NCBI GenBank assembly: GCA_013122435.1
Contig: WYDT01000023.1
Span: forward strand, 1-64,000
DNA: 64,000 nucleotides
Direction: 5' to 3'
DNA from: Chloroflexi bacterium AL-N1
GTDB lineage: Bacteria > Chloroflexota > Chloroflexia > Chloroflexales > Roseiflexaceae
A program made the position numbers and the translations under genes. Of this stretch, positions 25,737 through 34,824 are shown piece after piece. Position 1 is the first letter of the stretch. Every line of letters starts with the position of its first letter. The notes under the pieces were generated by a model. The model had not been told where the DNA came from, searched no databases, and saw only the letters and a program-made list of their open reading frames with translations.

Positions 25737-26774
25737 TCACTCCACCACATAGATCGGATTTGTGTATAGCCATGGACGCCCTTTACGATATCCTTCAAGG
25801 CGATAAACCCCCGATCGTGTAATAGTCTGGCGCACCTCCCGCAGTCCTTTGGCAAACACCCGACCATTACGAATGATCTGTACCTCAGCATCTAGATCAA
25901 CGTCAGCAATGAGGGTCAAAGGGCCATTCTGTAAAGATACGCTATCACCAATGTGCCAGGTGCTATCATCGCTCGTGGCCGCAAAAGTGAGTGAGGGACA
26001 ATCGCCATCCATCCGATTGACAAAGTATGAGCGCCCTGCGGCCAGTGCCCCAAAAACCTGATGCCGCGCTGTATCGGGATCGAGCGCCAGTGGTTCGGGT
26101 AACAGCAGATAGTTTGTCAGTGTCTCAAATATCCATTTATATCCAAATACTTCTATCTCGCCCCAGGGAGCACGTTGTTTGAACGCATGGGCATCCACAC
26201 CACCAACACCAAAAGTGCGCCGTCCTGCAACATTGAGCCGATCCCACCAGGCGAGAGTTTCGGGCGTGGGGCCATTCAGTCCTTGACGCGGAAAGAAATA
26301 GATAAACTCTTTGTTACGCTGCGTGAGATGCTCACCCCAATCGCTCATAAAATTCCAGAGTTCGATACCGACTGAACGACCACTGCGCTCACGGGGGCCA
26401 TCGACAGACCAATCGTCCCAACGGTAAATGTCCTTGAAGCTGTTCTGTACCCGCTCATCAGGATGCGCGATGATGCCAAAGCCACCATGGTCATACACGG
26501 CATCTACAAAGTCCTGTGGCGGCAGCTTACGGTCCACGATCTGGTCAACATTGAGCGTGAGGAAATGGTTACGATCAGGGGTGATTTCATATCCAACGAT
26601 GACGAGCACATCATCACGCCAGCCCTGATACGGACGACCTTCCAGCGTGTCGTGATCCGTGACGATAATCCAGCGCAGACCCGCATCACGCGCCGACCGA
26701 ATCACGTGGTCAATCGTACCACTTCCATCAGAATAGGTTGTGTGCATATGGAGAGCACCAGGATAATAGTGCAT
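25737..26774 (-). CDS. PHP-domain metal-dependent phosphoesterase (CehA/McbA-like)
   Basis: 345 residues; GGAG about ten bases upstream of the ATG. Metal ligands of the PHP fold are complete: H-M-H-T-T-Y-S-D-G (His9, His11, Asp16), T-D-H-D, I-I-A-H-P and V-D-A-H-A-F. A C-terminal beta-rich region (about 255-345) resembles the accessory domain of CehA/McbA-like proteins. No signal peptide. It precedes the M20 peptidase gene; the substrate is unknown. Confidence 0.82.
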   Translation of the reverse strand: MHYYPGALHMHTTYSDGSGTIDHVIRSARDAGLRWIIVTDHDTLEGRPYQGWRDDVLVIVGYEITPDRNHFLTLNVDQIVDRKLPPQDFVDAVYDHGGFGIIAHPDERVQNSFKDIYRWDDWSVDGPRERSGRSVGIELWNFMSDWGEHLTQRNKEFIYFFPRQGLNGPTPETLAWWDRLNVAGRRTFGVGGVDAHAFKQRAPWGEIEVFGYKWIFETLTNYLLLPEPLALDPDTARHQVFGALAAGRSYFVNRMDGDCPSLTFAATSDDSTWHIGDSVSLQNGPLTLIADVDLDAEVQIIRNGRVFAKGLREVRQTITRSGVYRLEGYRKGRPWLYTNPIYVVE

Positions 26775-26888
26775 TACATACTTACTCCGTGCTTGTACAA
26801 ATGCAGAAATGTGTGATACGCTCAGTATACCAGCAGCAACAGAAGTTTGGAAATCTGCTTGATTCGTGAAATATGGAGAAGGTATGTT

Positions 26889-27665
26889 ATGACTGCACTT
26901 GCGATTGCCGACTCACCACTTGCGCGGGAGCAACTGGCGAACCATACCCTGACGATTGACTATCTTGAAACTGGTGGTCCACTGACCGAAGGCACCATTG
27001 CTCAATTTCCCAACCACCCATTGCTCCTGCACAACAGTGTATACGATTGGTCCTTGGGCCACCCTGATGCGCTTCATCAGGATAATGTCGTTGAGATCAC
27101 CCACAGGGCGATAGCAATGACCCGGACGCCCTGGTTGAGTCTACACCTCGGTTTTAGTGCGGCGGAGGTCGGGTTTGATGGCTGGATGCAGGCCCGTTCA
27201 CCTGTGCTAGATCGCGACGAACTGTTTGCCAACATATGCCGTAACATCAATACCCTCCAAGAGATGATCGATGTACCGATCATCCTGGAAAATCTCGATT
27301 ACTGCGCTGGTGGCGCTTACGAATACATCTGTGAACCAGATTTTATCGCAGCAGTAGTAGAGGAAGGTAATGTAGGGATGCTGTTAGACCTGGCGCATGC
27401 ACAAGTAAGTGCTGTGCGTTTAGGCATACCGATTGAGGAGTACATGGCGCGATTGCCCCTGCAACGGGTCTGGCAACTCCACATCAGCGGGCCGCGCTGG
27501 GCAAACGACACATTGAACGATTGGCACGAAGATCTGCGAGAGGAGGATTATGCCTTGCTCCAGAATGTGTTGCAGCAGACCAATCCCAAAGCATTGACGC
27601 TGGAATACAAGAAGGATGCACGGCTGCTGCATGAGCAGTTGGCTCAGTTACGTTCGATGGTGTAG
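26889..27665 (+). CDS. DUF692/MNIO-like TIM-barrel protein
   Basis: 258 residues from the ATG at 26889, which has GGAGAAGG upstream. The pattern L-L-H-N-S-V, L-S-L-H-L-G-F-S-A-A-E, I-I-L-E-N-L, L-L-D-L-A-H-A-Q and Q-L-H-I-S-G, with a later L-T-L-E-Y, spaces His, Glu and Asp residues at barrel strand ends. It matches the DUF692 (MNIO) family, whose studied members are multinuclear iron enzymes that modify peptides. A conserved H-E-D-L is also present. No peptide precursor or partner gene is nearby, and the assignment is from motif memory only. Confidence 0.68.
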   Translation: MTALAIADSPLAREQLANHTLTIDYLETGGPLTEGTIAQFPNHPLLLHNSVYDWSLGHPDALHQDNVVEITHRAIAMTRTPWLSLHLGFSAAEVGFDGWMQARSPVLDRDELFANICRNINTLQEMIDVPIILENLDYCAGGAYEYICEPDFIAAVVEEGNVGMLLDLAHAQVSAVRLGIPIEEYMARLPLQRVWQLHISGPRWANDTLNDWHEDLREEDYALLQNVLQQTNPKALTLEYKKDARLLHEQLAQLRSMV

Positions 27666-27720
27666 GACATCAGATACGTGTGCGCGATTGCAAACCACGC
27701 CTCCTCCTCGCACCAATGTA

Positions 27721-28234
27721 GCGGCGGCTTGTAGCCGTCGTCCATTTTCGGCATTATGATACCCACCGTCCGCCACTCAAACAGACAAGGTCGCCCTCTC
27801 TAGCCCTTCCCCACATCTCCATTAACCACCTACGTTCACACCATGAGCGCGGCCCCAAGCCGCGCCTATTTCCACATTCTCGCAGCGGCGGCTGCCAGCC
27901 GCCGTAGCCATTTGCTGTAGCTTATGCTCTGCTTGGGTATGTCGTCCGTACTATGCGGAGCGCGGTTCCAAACCGCGCCTACCAAAATACCGATGTATCG
28001 TAGCGGCGGCTGGTAGCCGCCGTTGTCCATCTATCACCGCCACACATCTCGGATGTTACCGTGATACCAGCACGACCTGCGACACCATAAAGCTCAGCAT
28101 TCGCTGACTGACTAGTGTTGGAAAATAAAGTATGTCAAACTATGGGCGCGGTGGTAAACCGCGCTTACCAAAACATCGAAACACATGGCAACAGGGCTAC
28201 CTCAAAACACCGTAGCGGCGGCTTGCAGCCGCCG
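27721..28234. repeat. Alternating GC-rich palindromic repeats
   Basis: Seven palindromes in about 515 bases. Type A, CGGCGGCT-n3-AGCCGCCG (or close), occurs at 27722, 27886, 28004 and 28216. Type B, GCGCGG-n-CCGCGC, occurs at 27847, 27960 and 28146. From the second on they come as B-A pairs (27847/27886, 27960/28004, 28146/28216). One more type A copy is at 31283-31299. They are REP-like intergenic repeats; a transcription or mRNA stability role is possible. The 27666-28250 gap holds no gene. Confidence 0.78.
28058..28103 (-). repeat. Duplicated 3' end of the membrane-protein gene
   Basis: About 46 bases nearly identical to 28253-28298, the last codons of the GT-C-like gene (M-L-S-F-M-V-S-Q-V region). 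Both copies lie shortly after a type A palindrome, so repeat and gene end were duplicated together. A non-coding remnant. Confidence 0.7.
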
Positions 28235-28250
28235 TAGACCATCCCCGCTA

Positions 28251-30413
28251 TCACCGTGATACCAGCGCGACCTGCGACACCATAAAGCTCAGCATCCGCG
28301 AATCATTGGCAAAGCCCAGCGACTCGGGGGAAGTGGCTGGCTCCACGCTGTGCAGCTCGATACGATTTTCACCATCGGCCAGTTGCAAGGGCACCTCAAT
28401 GGGCGTCAACAGGTCCTGTTCCAACGTGTGTTGCGACACCGAATCGCCATTCAGACGGATATCCAGCGTGCGACTCTGACCAAAACTGACCAGGTTAAGG
28501 CTCAACAGTACGTTGTTAGGGCCACAGGGATACGCCAATAAAGAACCGGTATCACCTTCGATCCAGCGAAAAACAGTCCCTTCTTCATTCGTTTCTGCTT
28601 CATACCACTCGTCCGGGTCGGGCATCCAGTAGGGCGCAGAGGTGGTCTGTTGCAACGGCCCGTACGCCCAGAGTGTTTCGTCCTCATACAGTGGCTCTAC
28701 ACCAGCAAACAACTGCGCACGGAGGGCCTCGATCCCCTCTCGATCATCCTGAGTGATATCCTGCTTGTAGAACGTTACATACCGCACATTCTGACATGCC
28801 AGAGCCGAGCGCCACGCCTCTGGACTATTAGCAACACCGATCTCCGGTTTGGCCTCGCGTGCCTGCAACAATGGACCAAAGAAGCGCCCATCCCACCATG
28901 CGTGCAGTTGTACACGTGAGATGCGACCACCAACGGTCGGTTTCCCATGGTATGTCTGATAAAACATCGAGGGTTTCCAGAGGTGTGGCACATCGATAAG
29001 TGCATAGTCGTCGGGTTCGGTGCCAAGTTGTCGATAAAACGGCGAGACATGCTCTGGGCCAATCGGGGTCATGCGAAAAGGGCGCGGCCAGTACTCAAAC
29101 AATACCAGTGTAGCCAGCGCCACCAGCAACAGGTTCTGCACAAGCGGAGAGCGCCGCTGCATCCACGGTTGACCCCACAGCCACGCGACCCCGATACCGA
29201 CCAACACAGCCAATGCCAGCATCACCACGGCAATGAAGCGACTTGGGATACGCGGTATATCCATAAACGGCAATTCTCGAAAGAGGAGATATGGCAGAGG
29301 AATCGGGTGGTCTGTATCAAAACTATTCACACCGTTGAACTGCCAGTATGGTCCTAACGACAAGATCGCAAACACGACGAACAGCAACACAAACAATGCA
29401 CTGCGGCGCCAATCGCGCACTACGCCACACAGTGCGAGCACGAGCGCTACATACCCCAGTGTTGCAATGCCACCGATGATAAAACTACGAATGAGTTGCT
29501 CGTAGAAAATCTCACTTGCCCAGCCACCCCAGAGCGGATGGAAGATGCTCGGCAGGAAGAAGGCGAGCGGATCGGTTGAGTGGACCACACTATGCTCGAT
29601 AGGCCGTCTGGCATAAGGATCGCTTGCCAGTTCGCTTAACATTGGCCAGAGCACGGGGGCAATCAACAACGCAAAGAGGCCACCAACGAGCGCGAGTTTG
29701 CCAGTGAGCACTCCTATCGCTTTTGGTTGCCGCAGTCGAACCACTTCATACAACCAGAGCAGGCAGGTTATGGTAATCGAGTAGGAAAGGTAGTGCCAGT
29801 CGGTCAGGCCGATCAGCAACAACACGCCCGAGGCCAGCAACAGAAATCGCCAATTGTCGCGCAGCCCTTTGAGCAGTGCGAGGAGGTAGAAAGGCATCCA
29901 CTGCAACGACAGCATAAACGGCTGCCCAACGTCGAGATGGAACGCCATGTACGGGCTAAAGGCGTAGATCAAACCAGCGATAAATGCCGCTGTGCGACGC
30001 CGTGTGAGGTAGTACACCAGCGCGTAGGCACCCAAACCGACCATCACAAAGGCAAACATGTTGAGCAGATTGTATGCGACGGCCGTACCACAACAGATCT
30101 GAAGCGGCAACGACAACAGCCCATTGAGGATGTTGTAGGTGTGAAAGTAGAGTGGAATACCAAAGGGGTGATGCATCGCCGTCGTCTCGAAAGGATTCTG
30201 CCCTTGTTCCACTACCGCACGATGCGTCCACCACAGGTTCCAGTAGTTTTCGAGCGCGTCCTGCTGCCCACCAATCGCGTCGCTGAGATGTATAATCGTG
30301 GGGTAGGTAAAACACAGCGTAATGATGATGTAAGCCATCGTCACTACGCCGTGATGCCGCACAAGATGATATAGTCTGGTACTAAATGACCAGTTTGCTG
30401 ATTTTGATTGCAT
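28251..30413 (-). CDS. GT-C-like multi-pass membrane glycosyltransferase-type protein
   Basis: 720 residues from the ATG at 30413; a GTG at 30425 would add four residues. About 11-12 hydrophobic segments fill residues 25-460. An acidic patch A-L-E-N-Y-W-N-L-W-W-T-H in the first outer loop and D-V-G-Q-P after TM4 are typical of GT-C fold lipid-linked sugar transferases. A soluble outer domain (about 465-720) with a beta-sandwich end follows. I infer a surface-glycan or protein glycosylation role, but the donor and acceptor are unknown. It precedes no clear partner; the neighbouring upstream gene is a methyltransferase on the same strand, 55 bases away. Confidence 0.75.
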   Translation of the reverse strand: MQSKSANWSFSTRLYHLVRHHGVVTMAYIIITLCFTYPTIIHLSDAIGGQQDALENYWNLWWTHRAVVEQGQNPFETTAMHHPFGIPLYFHTYNILNGLLSLPLQICCGTAVAYNLLNMFAFVMVGLGAYALVYYLTRRRTAAFIAGLIYAFSPYMAFHLDVGQPFMLSLQWMPFYLLALLKGLRDNWRFLLLASGVLLLIGLTDWHYLSYSITITCLLWLYEVVRLRQPKAIGVLTGKLALVGGLFALLIAPVLWPMLSELASDPYARRPIEHSVVHSTDPLAFFLPSIFHPLWGGWASEIFYEQLIRSFIIGGIATLGYVALVLALCGVVRDWRRSALFVLLFVVFAILSLGPYWQFNGVNSFDTDHPIPLPYLLFRELPFMDIPRIPSRFIAVVMLALAVLVGIGVAWLWGQPWMQRRSPLVQNLLLVALATLVLFEYWPRPFRMTPIGPEHVSPFYRQLGTEPDDYALIDVPHLWKPSMFYQTYHGKPTVGGRISRVQLHAWWDGRFFGPLLQAREAKPEIGVANSPEAWRSALACQNVRYVTFYKQDITQDDREGIEALRAQLFAGVEPLYEDETLWAYGPLQQTTSAPYWMPDPDEWYEAETNEEGTVFRWIEGDTGSLLAYPCGPNNVLLSLNLVSFGQSRTLDIRLNGDSVSQHTLEQDLLTPIEVPLQLADGENRIELHSVEPATSPESLGFANDSRMLSFMVSQVALVSR

Positions 30414-30467
30414 AGGCTCTGCCACTTATAATCAATTAAAAAGTGGCAAGAATCGTACCAGTGAATG

Positions 30468-31088
30468 TTATAGAGAGGTCATACGGCGGCCTACCACAGC
30501 ATAGAGCGGATCGCCTTTTGCATGGCTACAGTCAATTATTTCTATTTCATCAAAACAAGCCGCACCTCGATAGTAGGTTTCGACCAGTTGCATGTGACCT
30601 TCAGCATCAAGTGACTGCCAGATCGCGACGGCTTTGGTGGGAAACATACGGTTTGAGAAGACCGTGATAAAGGGGGCTTCGGGGCGCAACACCCGACCGA
30701 CTTCTGTAAATACATCAATGGGATGAATGAGATATTGCACCGAGACAGTGAGGACACATGCATCGAATGCTTCATCAGGAAAAGGCAATTGCGGATTTTT
30801 GTTGAGGTTGTGCACAACAGCATCGGTCAATTGAGGGTTCTCGTGCATTTCAACGGCATTCAGTCCTAGCCCCACAACGGAACGATAAGCTACTTCTTCG
30901 GGAAGATGACTGCGCCAACTACTCATCAAATCGAGGATATCACCATCAGATGGAAGGTACCTGCGGTAGAGATCGGTTGTCGCTGCAATCGCCGCATCAT
31001 CGATATGTACGACAAGGCGCGGCATTTCATAGAATATATCATCATCACTCTCGTCCATTCGTCGAAAATAGTTTTCAGGAAAGGTCAT
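30468..31088 (-). CDS. Methyltransferase type 11-like protein, degenerate motif I
   Basis: 206 residues. The region I-L-D-L-M-S-S-W-R-S-H-L-P takes the place of the usual E/D-x-G-x-G-x-G SAM loop. The later parts V-V-G-L-G-L-N, L-P-F-P-D-E-A-F-D-A-C-V and E-V-G-R-V-L-R-P are regular class I methyltransferase motifs. Such a loop is found in a family usually annotated as SAM-dependent methyltransferase, so activity is plausible. It may be co-transcribed with the membrane protein downstream. Confidence 0.75.
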   Translation of the reverse strand: MTFPENYFRRMDESDDDIFYEMPRLVVHIDDAAIAATTDLYRRYLPSDGDILDLMSSWRSHLPEEVAYRSVVGLGLNAVEMHENPQLTDAVVHNLNKNPQLPFPDEAFDACVLTVSVQYLIHPIDVFTEVGRVLRPEAPFITVFSNRMFPTKAVAIWQSLDAEGHMQLVETYYRGAACFDEIEIIDCSHAKGDPLYAVVGRRMTSL

Positions 31089-31864
31089 ATCACTCTATCT
31101 TTCGTGTGTCGTTATGAGTATGTACGCATTTACAAACGCATGGTCCTGGACCTCTGGATGCAGATCACATTATTATGTCAATCTCCCCTCTACTCCGCCG
31201 CCTGAGCCTGTCGAAGACAGCGGAGTAGGGGTGCCGCATCCACAACCTCACCATCTAATCGATATGTGACTGTGTTTTATCTGGCGGCTCCAAGCCGCCG
31301 CTACGTTAGAGGTATTTCTACCCAAGTACGCTCCACTCCACCGCTCTGTCGTTTTCTGTGGGGTGGCGGCCAGACCACCCGCAATCCATACCCGTCGCCT
31401 GAGCCTGTCGAAGGCGGCATTGATTTAGGGCGACCACAGGGGGCCGCCCCAGCGACACAATATGAGACCAAATATGTGCTACAAACCCAGTCAATCTCCC
31501 TTATACAAACACAACGCTGCTGCGGCTGCCTCATCGATAGCGGCATCGTCGTAGTGACTGGCATGCTGTAGTGCAGTCCTAACTACTGCATCGTTGTAGC
31601 AGACTTGCTCCAAACAGCAAAAACCAACTCCATCAGGTCAACCAAACCCGTCATGGTTTGGTCAATCTGAGCGACGCCTGTCGTTCGGAGGTCCACGTAT
31701 GACATACTATACTCCTCTGAACTCTAGTCCTTTTGACATAGACTCCCATTATATCAAACGACTTTTTACAATAGTGTTTTCTGGCAATAGCGTATGGGGC
31801 AGCTTGTGTTATGGTATGCCTCACTAATCTTGATGCATGAAACAAGCAATCGGCAGGGATATGT
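31089..31864. other. Repeat-rich intergenic region
   Basis: 776 bases without a supported gene, between a minus- and a plus-strand gene. It holds an inverted repeat TACTCCGC/GCGGAGTA (31191-31227) and one CGCCT/AGGCG (31396-31416), both around the shared core GCCTGAGCCTGTCGAAG, plus a type A palindrome GGCGGCTccaAGCCGCC (31283-31299). Open frames over it have no ribosome site or recognisable content. Confidence 0.6.
31191..31416. repeat. Two copies of a CCTGAGCCTGTCGAAG hairpin repeat
   Basis: The 17-base core GCCTGAGCCTGTCGAAG occurs at 31200-31216 and 31398-31414, each inside its own inverted repeat (arms TACTCCGC and CGCCT). A dispersed palindromic repeat family; a type A palindrome lies between them. 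Confidence 0.65.
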
Positions 31865-32305
31865 ATGGAAGCATTTGGGTCATTTGAAACGCTCTTCTCA
31901 CTCGGCAGCATGTTGGTCCTGCCCTTCTGGCTACTGATGATCTTTTTGCCGCACTGGGGCTGGACCAAACGAATCATCCAGTCGCCGTGGATCATCATCG
32001 GTCCATCACTGATCTATGTCGTGCTGGTGGTACCACAGGCCAGCAATATTATGGGCGAGTTCGGCTCTCTTGCTCAGGTGACCGCACTGCTCAGTACACC
32101 TTTTGGAACGGTCGTTGGCTGGGTACACTTTCTGGCCTTTGATCTCTTCGTTGGGCGCTGGGCCTACCTCGAAAGCCGCGAGTATGGGATCAACGCCTTT
32201 CTGATGGCTCCCATCCTCTTTTTCACTTTTATGCTTGGACCCGTCGGATTTGTCGCCTATCTCATCGTACGCACGATTTATCTTGTACGAACAAAACGCA
32301 ACTAA
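31865..32305 (+). CDS. ABA4-like (DUF4281) membrane protein
   Basis: 146 residues with four TM segments. The motif V-G-W-V-H-F-L-A-F-D-L-F-V-G-R-W (about residue 80) is the hallmark of the ABA4-like/DUF4281 family. The plant member is needed for neoxanthin formation; bacterial members are uncharacterised, though carotenoid-related roles are often guessed. GGGA precedes the ATG. The next membrane-protein gene starts 43 bases downstream on the same strand. Confidence 0.8.
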   Translation: MEAFGSFETLFSLGSMLVLPFWLLMIFLPHWGWTKRIIQSPWIIIGPSLIYVVLVVPQASNIMGEFGSLAQVTALLSTPFGTVVGWVHFLAFDLFVGRWAYLESREYGINAFLMAPILFFTFMLGPVGFVAYLIVRTIYLVRTKRN

Positions 32306-32348
32306 CGCACAACACCAGCGTCGAACACACTGAACGCTTCAACAACAT

Positions 32349-33380
32349 ATGAGGAAAATGATGCATACATCTGTTACACCAACTCAAAGTCATACACCAT
32401 CGCCTGATCTGTCATCGCTGTGGCGCTTCTTCTGGAACACCAACAAAGCCATGACCCTGTTCTTTCTCTCGAACTTTGTCTTTCTCGCCATTGGTCTGAT
32501 CGGGATGGCCAGCGATCCACGCCTCGTTCTAGGACAATCCACCTGGGCTAAACTCACCAAGTTCTCGCTGTCGTTGCTCATCTATGCACCAACGATGTTA
32601 TGGATGTTTAGTTATGTCACACAGCGAAAGCGCTTGATGGGATTTGTTCTGAATGCGATTGCCGTTATTTTGTTTATGGAAATGGTCATGATTCTCTTCC
32701 AGGGAGCCCGTGCCGAAGCGATGCATTTCAACGTCTCGACACCGTTCAACACAACCCTCTGGAATTTTATGAGCTTCACCATCACACTTTTCTATGTCAT
32801 CAGTTTTGTGGGCTTTGGCGTGCTGGCGCTGCAAAAGCTGACCGATGCGCCGTTTGCGTGGAGTCTGCGGCTCGGAATGGTGCTCATGCTGGTTGGCTTT
32901 GGTCTGGGGTATTTGATGACAACACCACAGCCAGAGCAGCAGGCGGTTATCGCTGCAGGGCAACCGCCAACCCGCATTGGTGGGCACACCGTCGGCGCAC
33001 CGGATGGCGGGGCAGGGTTGGTGTTGATGGGCTGGAGCACGACCCACGGCGATCTGCGGATTGCTCACTTTGTGGGTATTCACGGCTTACAGGTGCTGGC
33101 GTTTGTGGGCTGGTATCTGCTGCAGCGCTCACAGCAGCCCGGCAATCGCTTGACCACTGGACACCGCATGACACTGGTGTGGGGCTCGTTTGTGGCGTAT
33201 CTTGGTCTGGTTGCACTCGTGACCTGGCAGGCACTACGCGGGCAATCGCTGATCGCACCCGACGTGCTGACATTGACTGTGCTCGGAGGACTTGTCATCG
33301 TGACCGGAGCATTTGTAGCGGCAACACTGCTGCACGCACGTTCAACAGCACTACGCGAGATTGGCTCGACGGGGGTGTAG
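32349..33380 (+). CDS. Multi-pass membrane protein
   Basis: 343 residues; ATGs at 32349, 32358 and 32361 are all possible, and the GAGGAAA between them favours 32361. Seven to eight TM segments. Histidines in loops and helices (H-G-D-L-R-I-A-H-F-V-G-I-H-G-L-Q, about residue 235) could bind a cofactor. It probably forms an operon with the ABA4-like gene. No function can be assigned. Confidence 0.72.
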   Translation: MRKMMHTSVTPTQSHTPSPDLSSLWRFFWNTNKAMTLFFLSNFVFLAIGLIGMASDPRLVLGQSTWAKLTKFSLSLLIYAPTMLWMFSYVTQRKRLMGFVLNAIAVILFMEMVMILFQGARAEAMHFNVSTPFNTTLWNFMSFTITLFYVISFVGFGVLALQKLTDAPFAWSLRLGMVLMLVGFGLGYLMTTPQPEQQAVIAAGQPPTRIGGHTVGAPDGGAGLVLMGWSTTHGDLRIAHFVGIHGLQVLAFVGWYLLQRSQQPGNRLTTGHRMTLVWGSFVAYLGLVALVTWQALRGQSLIAPDVLTLTVLGGLVIVTGAFVAATLLHARSTALREIGSTGV

Positions 33381-33405
33381 GCAGAGAAAGCGTTCCATAG
33401 TTATC

Positions 33406-33438
33406 ACACCCCATCGCCACACATGAGCAATGGGGTGT
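33406..33438. terminator. Bidirectional terminator-like hairpin
   Basis: Perfect 9-base arms ACACCCCAT and ATGGGGTGT with a 15-base loop, between the stops of two convergent genes (33380 and 33447). T-tracts are weak. Confidence 0.55.
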
Positions 33439-33446
33439 TATCTATA

Positions 33447-34280
33447 TCACCTCCGCCGCTTAGGGTCAGGTGTCGCAGGAACACCGCCGGTCTGGACCAA
33501 CACATGGGTGTGCTCAAGGTAGCGTGCCGAGGGCAATACCACGGTCTGGCCCGTTGAGAGCACCACCCGCACCACCACGGTATGAATACCAGGACGTTTC
33601 TCTGTCGTGTCCCACTGCCACGAGAATGTCCCACGCGCATCAGTCACATCTGTAGTAGCCAGCCCACGCTGTGCCCCATCAATCCAGACCTCGATCTGCT
33701 CAATCGCGACCGTCGCATCCGTGCTGGCCACCCATCCTGTGATCGCTACCGGGCTAGTCACCTCGGCAATCCGCCCTTTGACCGTGGTGTGTGCTGGCGG
33801 ATCGTCTATCGCTCCTTGAAGTGCTGTTTCGGCCAGTGGTACCACATCACGGAGCGGGTGGGCTGATGATGCAGTTGTCTTGGGAGCTACGGGACTCCAG
33901 AGCCATACCCGCAGAAGATGCCACAACCCATAAACAGCACCAATCGTCGAGCTTATGAGGAGAGTCATAACGATCATGCCCAGGATCTCAGACTGCAATG
34001 CCAACGTGAGCATGTACAGCAGGATGATCCCACCCAGAATTATTCTTCCTGCATCTCGGGTATGTCGGTGGAGCGTGTCCGCCTGCGTTGCGTGTATCAG
34101 CAAATAACGATGAACATAATAGGCAGCGGGGATGCCAAGCATAACGCCAAACCCAATGCCTGGCCAGTGCTCTCCGAACGACAACAACCAACCATAGAAC
34201 AATACACCGATCACAAAGGTTTGAACGATGAAGATGATGCATACATGGCTGTACCACCACCAGGGCTTTTCCTCAGTCAT
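33447..34280 (-). CDS. 4-TM immunity-family-like membrane protein with Ig-like C-terminus
   Basis: 277 residues. The first 140 residues have four TM segments in two pairs, with G-I-G-F-G-V-M-L-G-I in TM2 and L-W-H-L-L-R-V-W-L-W after TM4, like the other small membrane proteins of this locus. Residues 165-260 form an Ig-like beta domain (I-T-G-W-V-A-S-T-D, I-E-V-W-I-D-G) as in bacterial Ig-like modules. It is the last gene of the Rhs array. It may be an extended immunity protein or an unrelated neighbour; the Ig domain sets it apart. Confidence 0.6.
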   Translation of the reverse strand: MTEEKPWWWYSHVCIIFIVQTFVIGVLFYGWLLSFGEHWPGIGFGVMLGIPAAYYVHRYLLIHATQADTLHRHTRDAGRIILGGIILLYMLTLALQSEILGMIVMTLLISSTIGAVYGLWHLLRVWLWSPVAPKTTASSAHPLRDVVPLAETALQGAIDDPPAHTTVKGRIAEVTSPVAITGWVASTDATVAIEQIEVWIDGAQRGLATTDVTDARGTFSWQWDTTEKRPGIHTVVVRVVLSTGQTVVLPSARYLEHTHVLVQTGGVPATPDPKRRR

Positions 34281-34352
34281 ACAGCATTCTTCCTTATCAA
34301 GCTCAAAAGACTTGCTTTGCTTATTCGATTAAACCAAGGAAAACAAATCCTA

Positions 34353-34736
34353 TCATCGAGGTTTGGAATCCAGAAGAACTGGAAAACCAAGACCTAAAAA
34401 CCACATGTTAAACAGAATGGCATCGGCGTCCAGACGAAAATACATATCCAGGACATGCACAACAACCATACTTACAGGAATGAGTAAATACATGCCACAT
34501 GTTATGATCGGCTTCAAAGGATTAAAGTCATTTGAGGGCCCCACCACTGTGCGAAGATAGAACCACCAGAGGCGTCCCAAGATAAGCCCTATACAAATAC
34601 CACCCAGATGATTGTATGATGGTGGCCACGTCAACCACCATATCAAACCAAAAGGAATTAGTAGCATACACCATCTTAGATAATAGCCCCTCCTTTCATC
34701 TCGACGTGCGGTCTCCAATGATTGTTTATCAGTCAT
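34353..34736 (-). CDS. Small 4-TM protein, candidate immunity to Rhs tip 3
   Basis: 127 residues, four TM segments in two pairs; TM2 has G-G-I-C-I-G-L-I-L-G-R-L-W-W-F-Y, matching the G-rich TM2 of the other locus members. It starts 88 bases after the stop of the third orphan Rhs cassette. In Rhs systems the gene just after the toxin tip usually encodes immunity, so I infer protection against that tip. No biochemical function is known. Confidence 0.6.
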   Translation of the reverse strand: MTDKQSLETARRDERRGYYLRWCMLLIPFGLIWWLTWPPSYNHLGGICIGLILGRLWWFYLRTVVGPSNDFNPLKPIITCGMYLLIPVSMVVVHVLDMYFRLDADAILFNMWFLGLGFPVLLDSKPR

Positions 34737-34824
34737 AGAATCACCATGTTAGGGAACACATCAAATTACCTAACCCAACTCAACGTGTTCCCATTTTCAC
34801 TACATTCGTAAGTTCTTTCTCATG

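Noticed and set aside
27721..28234. A CRISPR array
   Set aside because: Repeats are palindromes of two types at irregular spacing, without equal-length spacers or cas genes.
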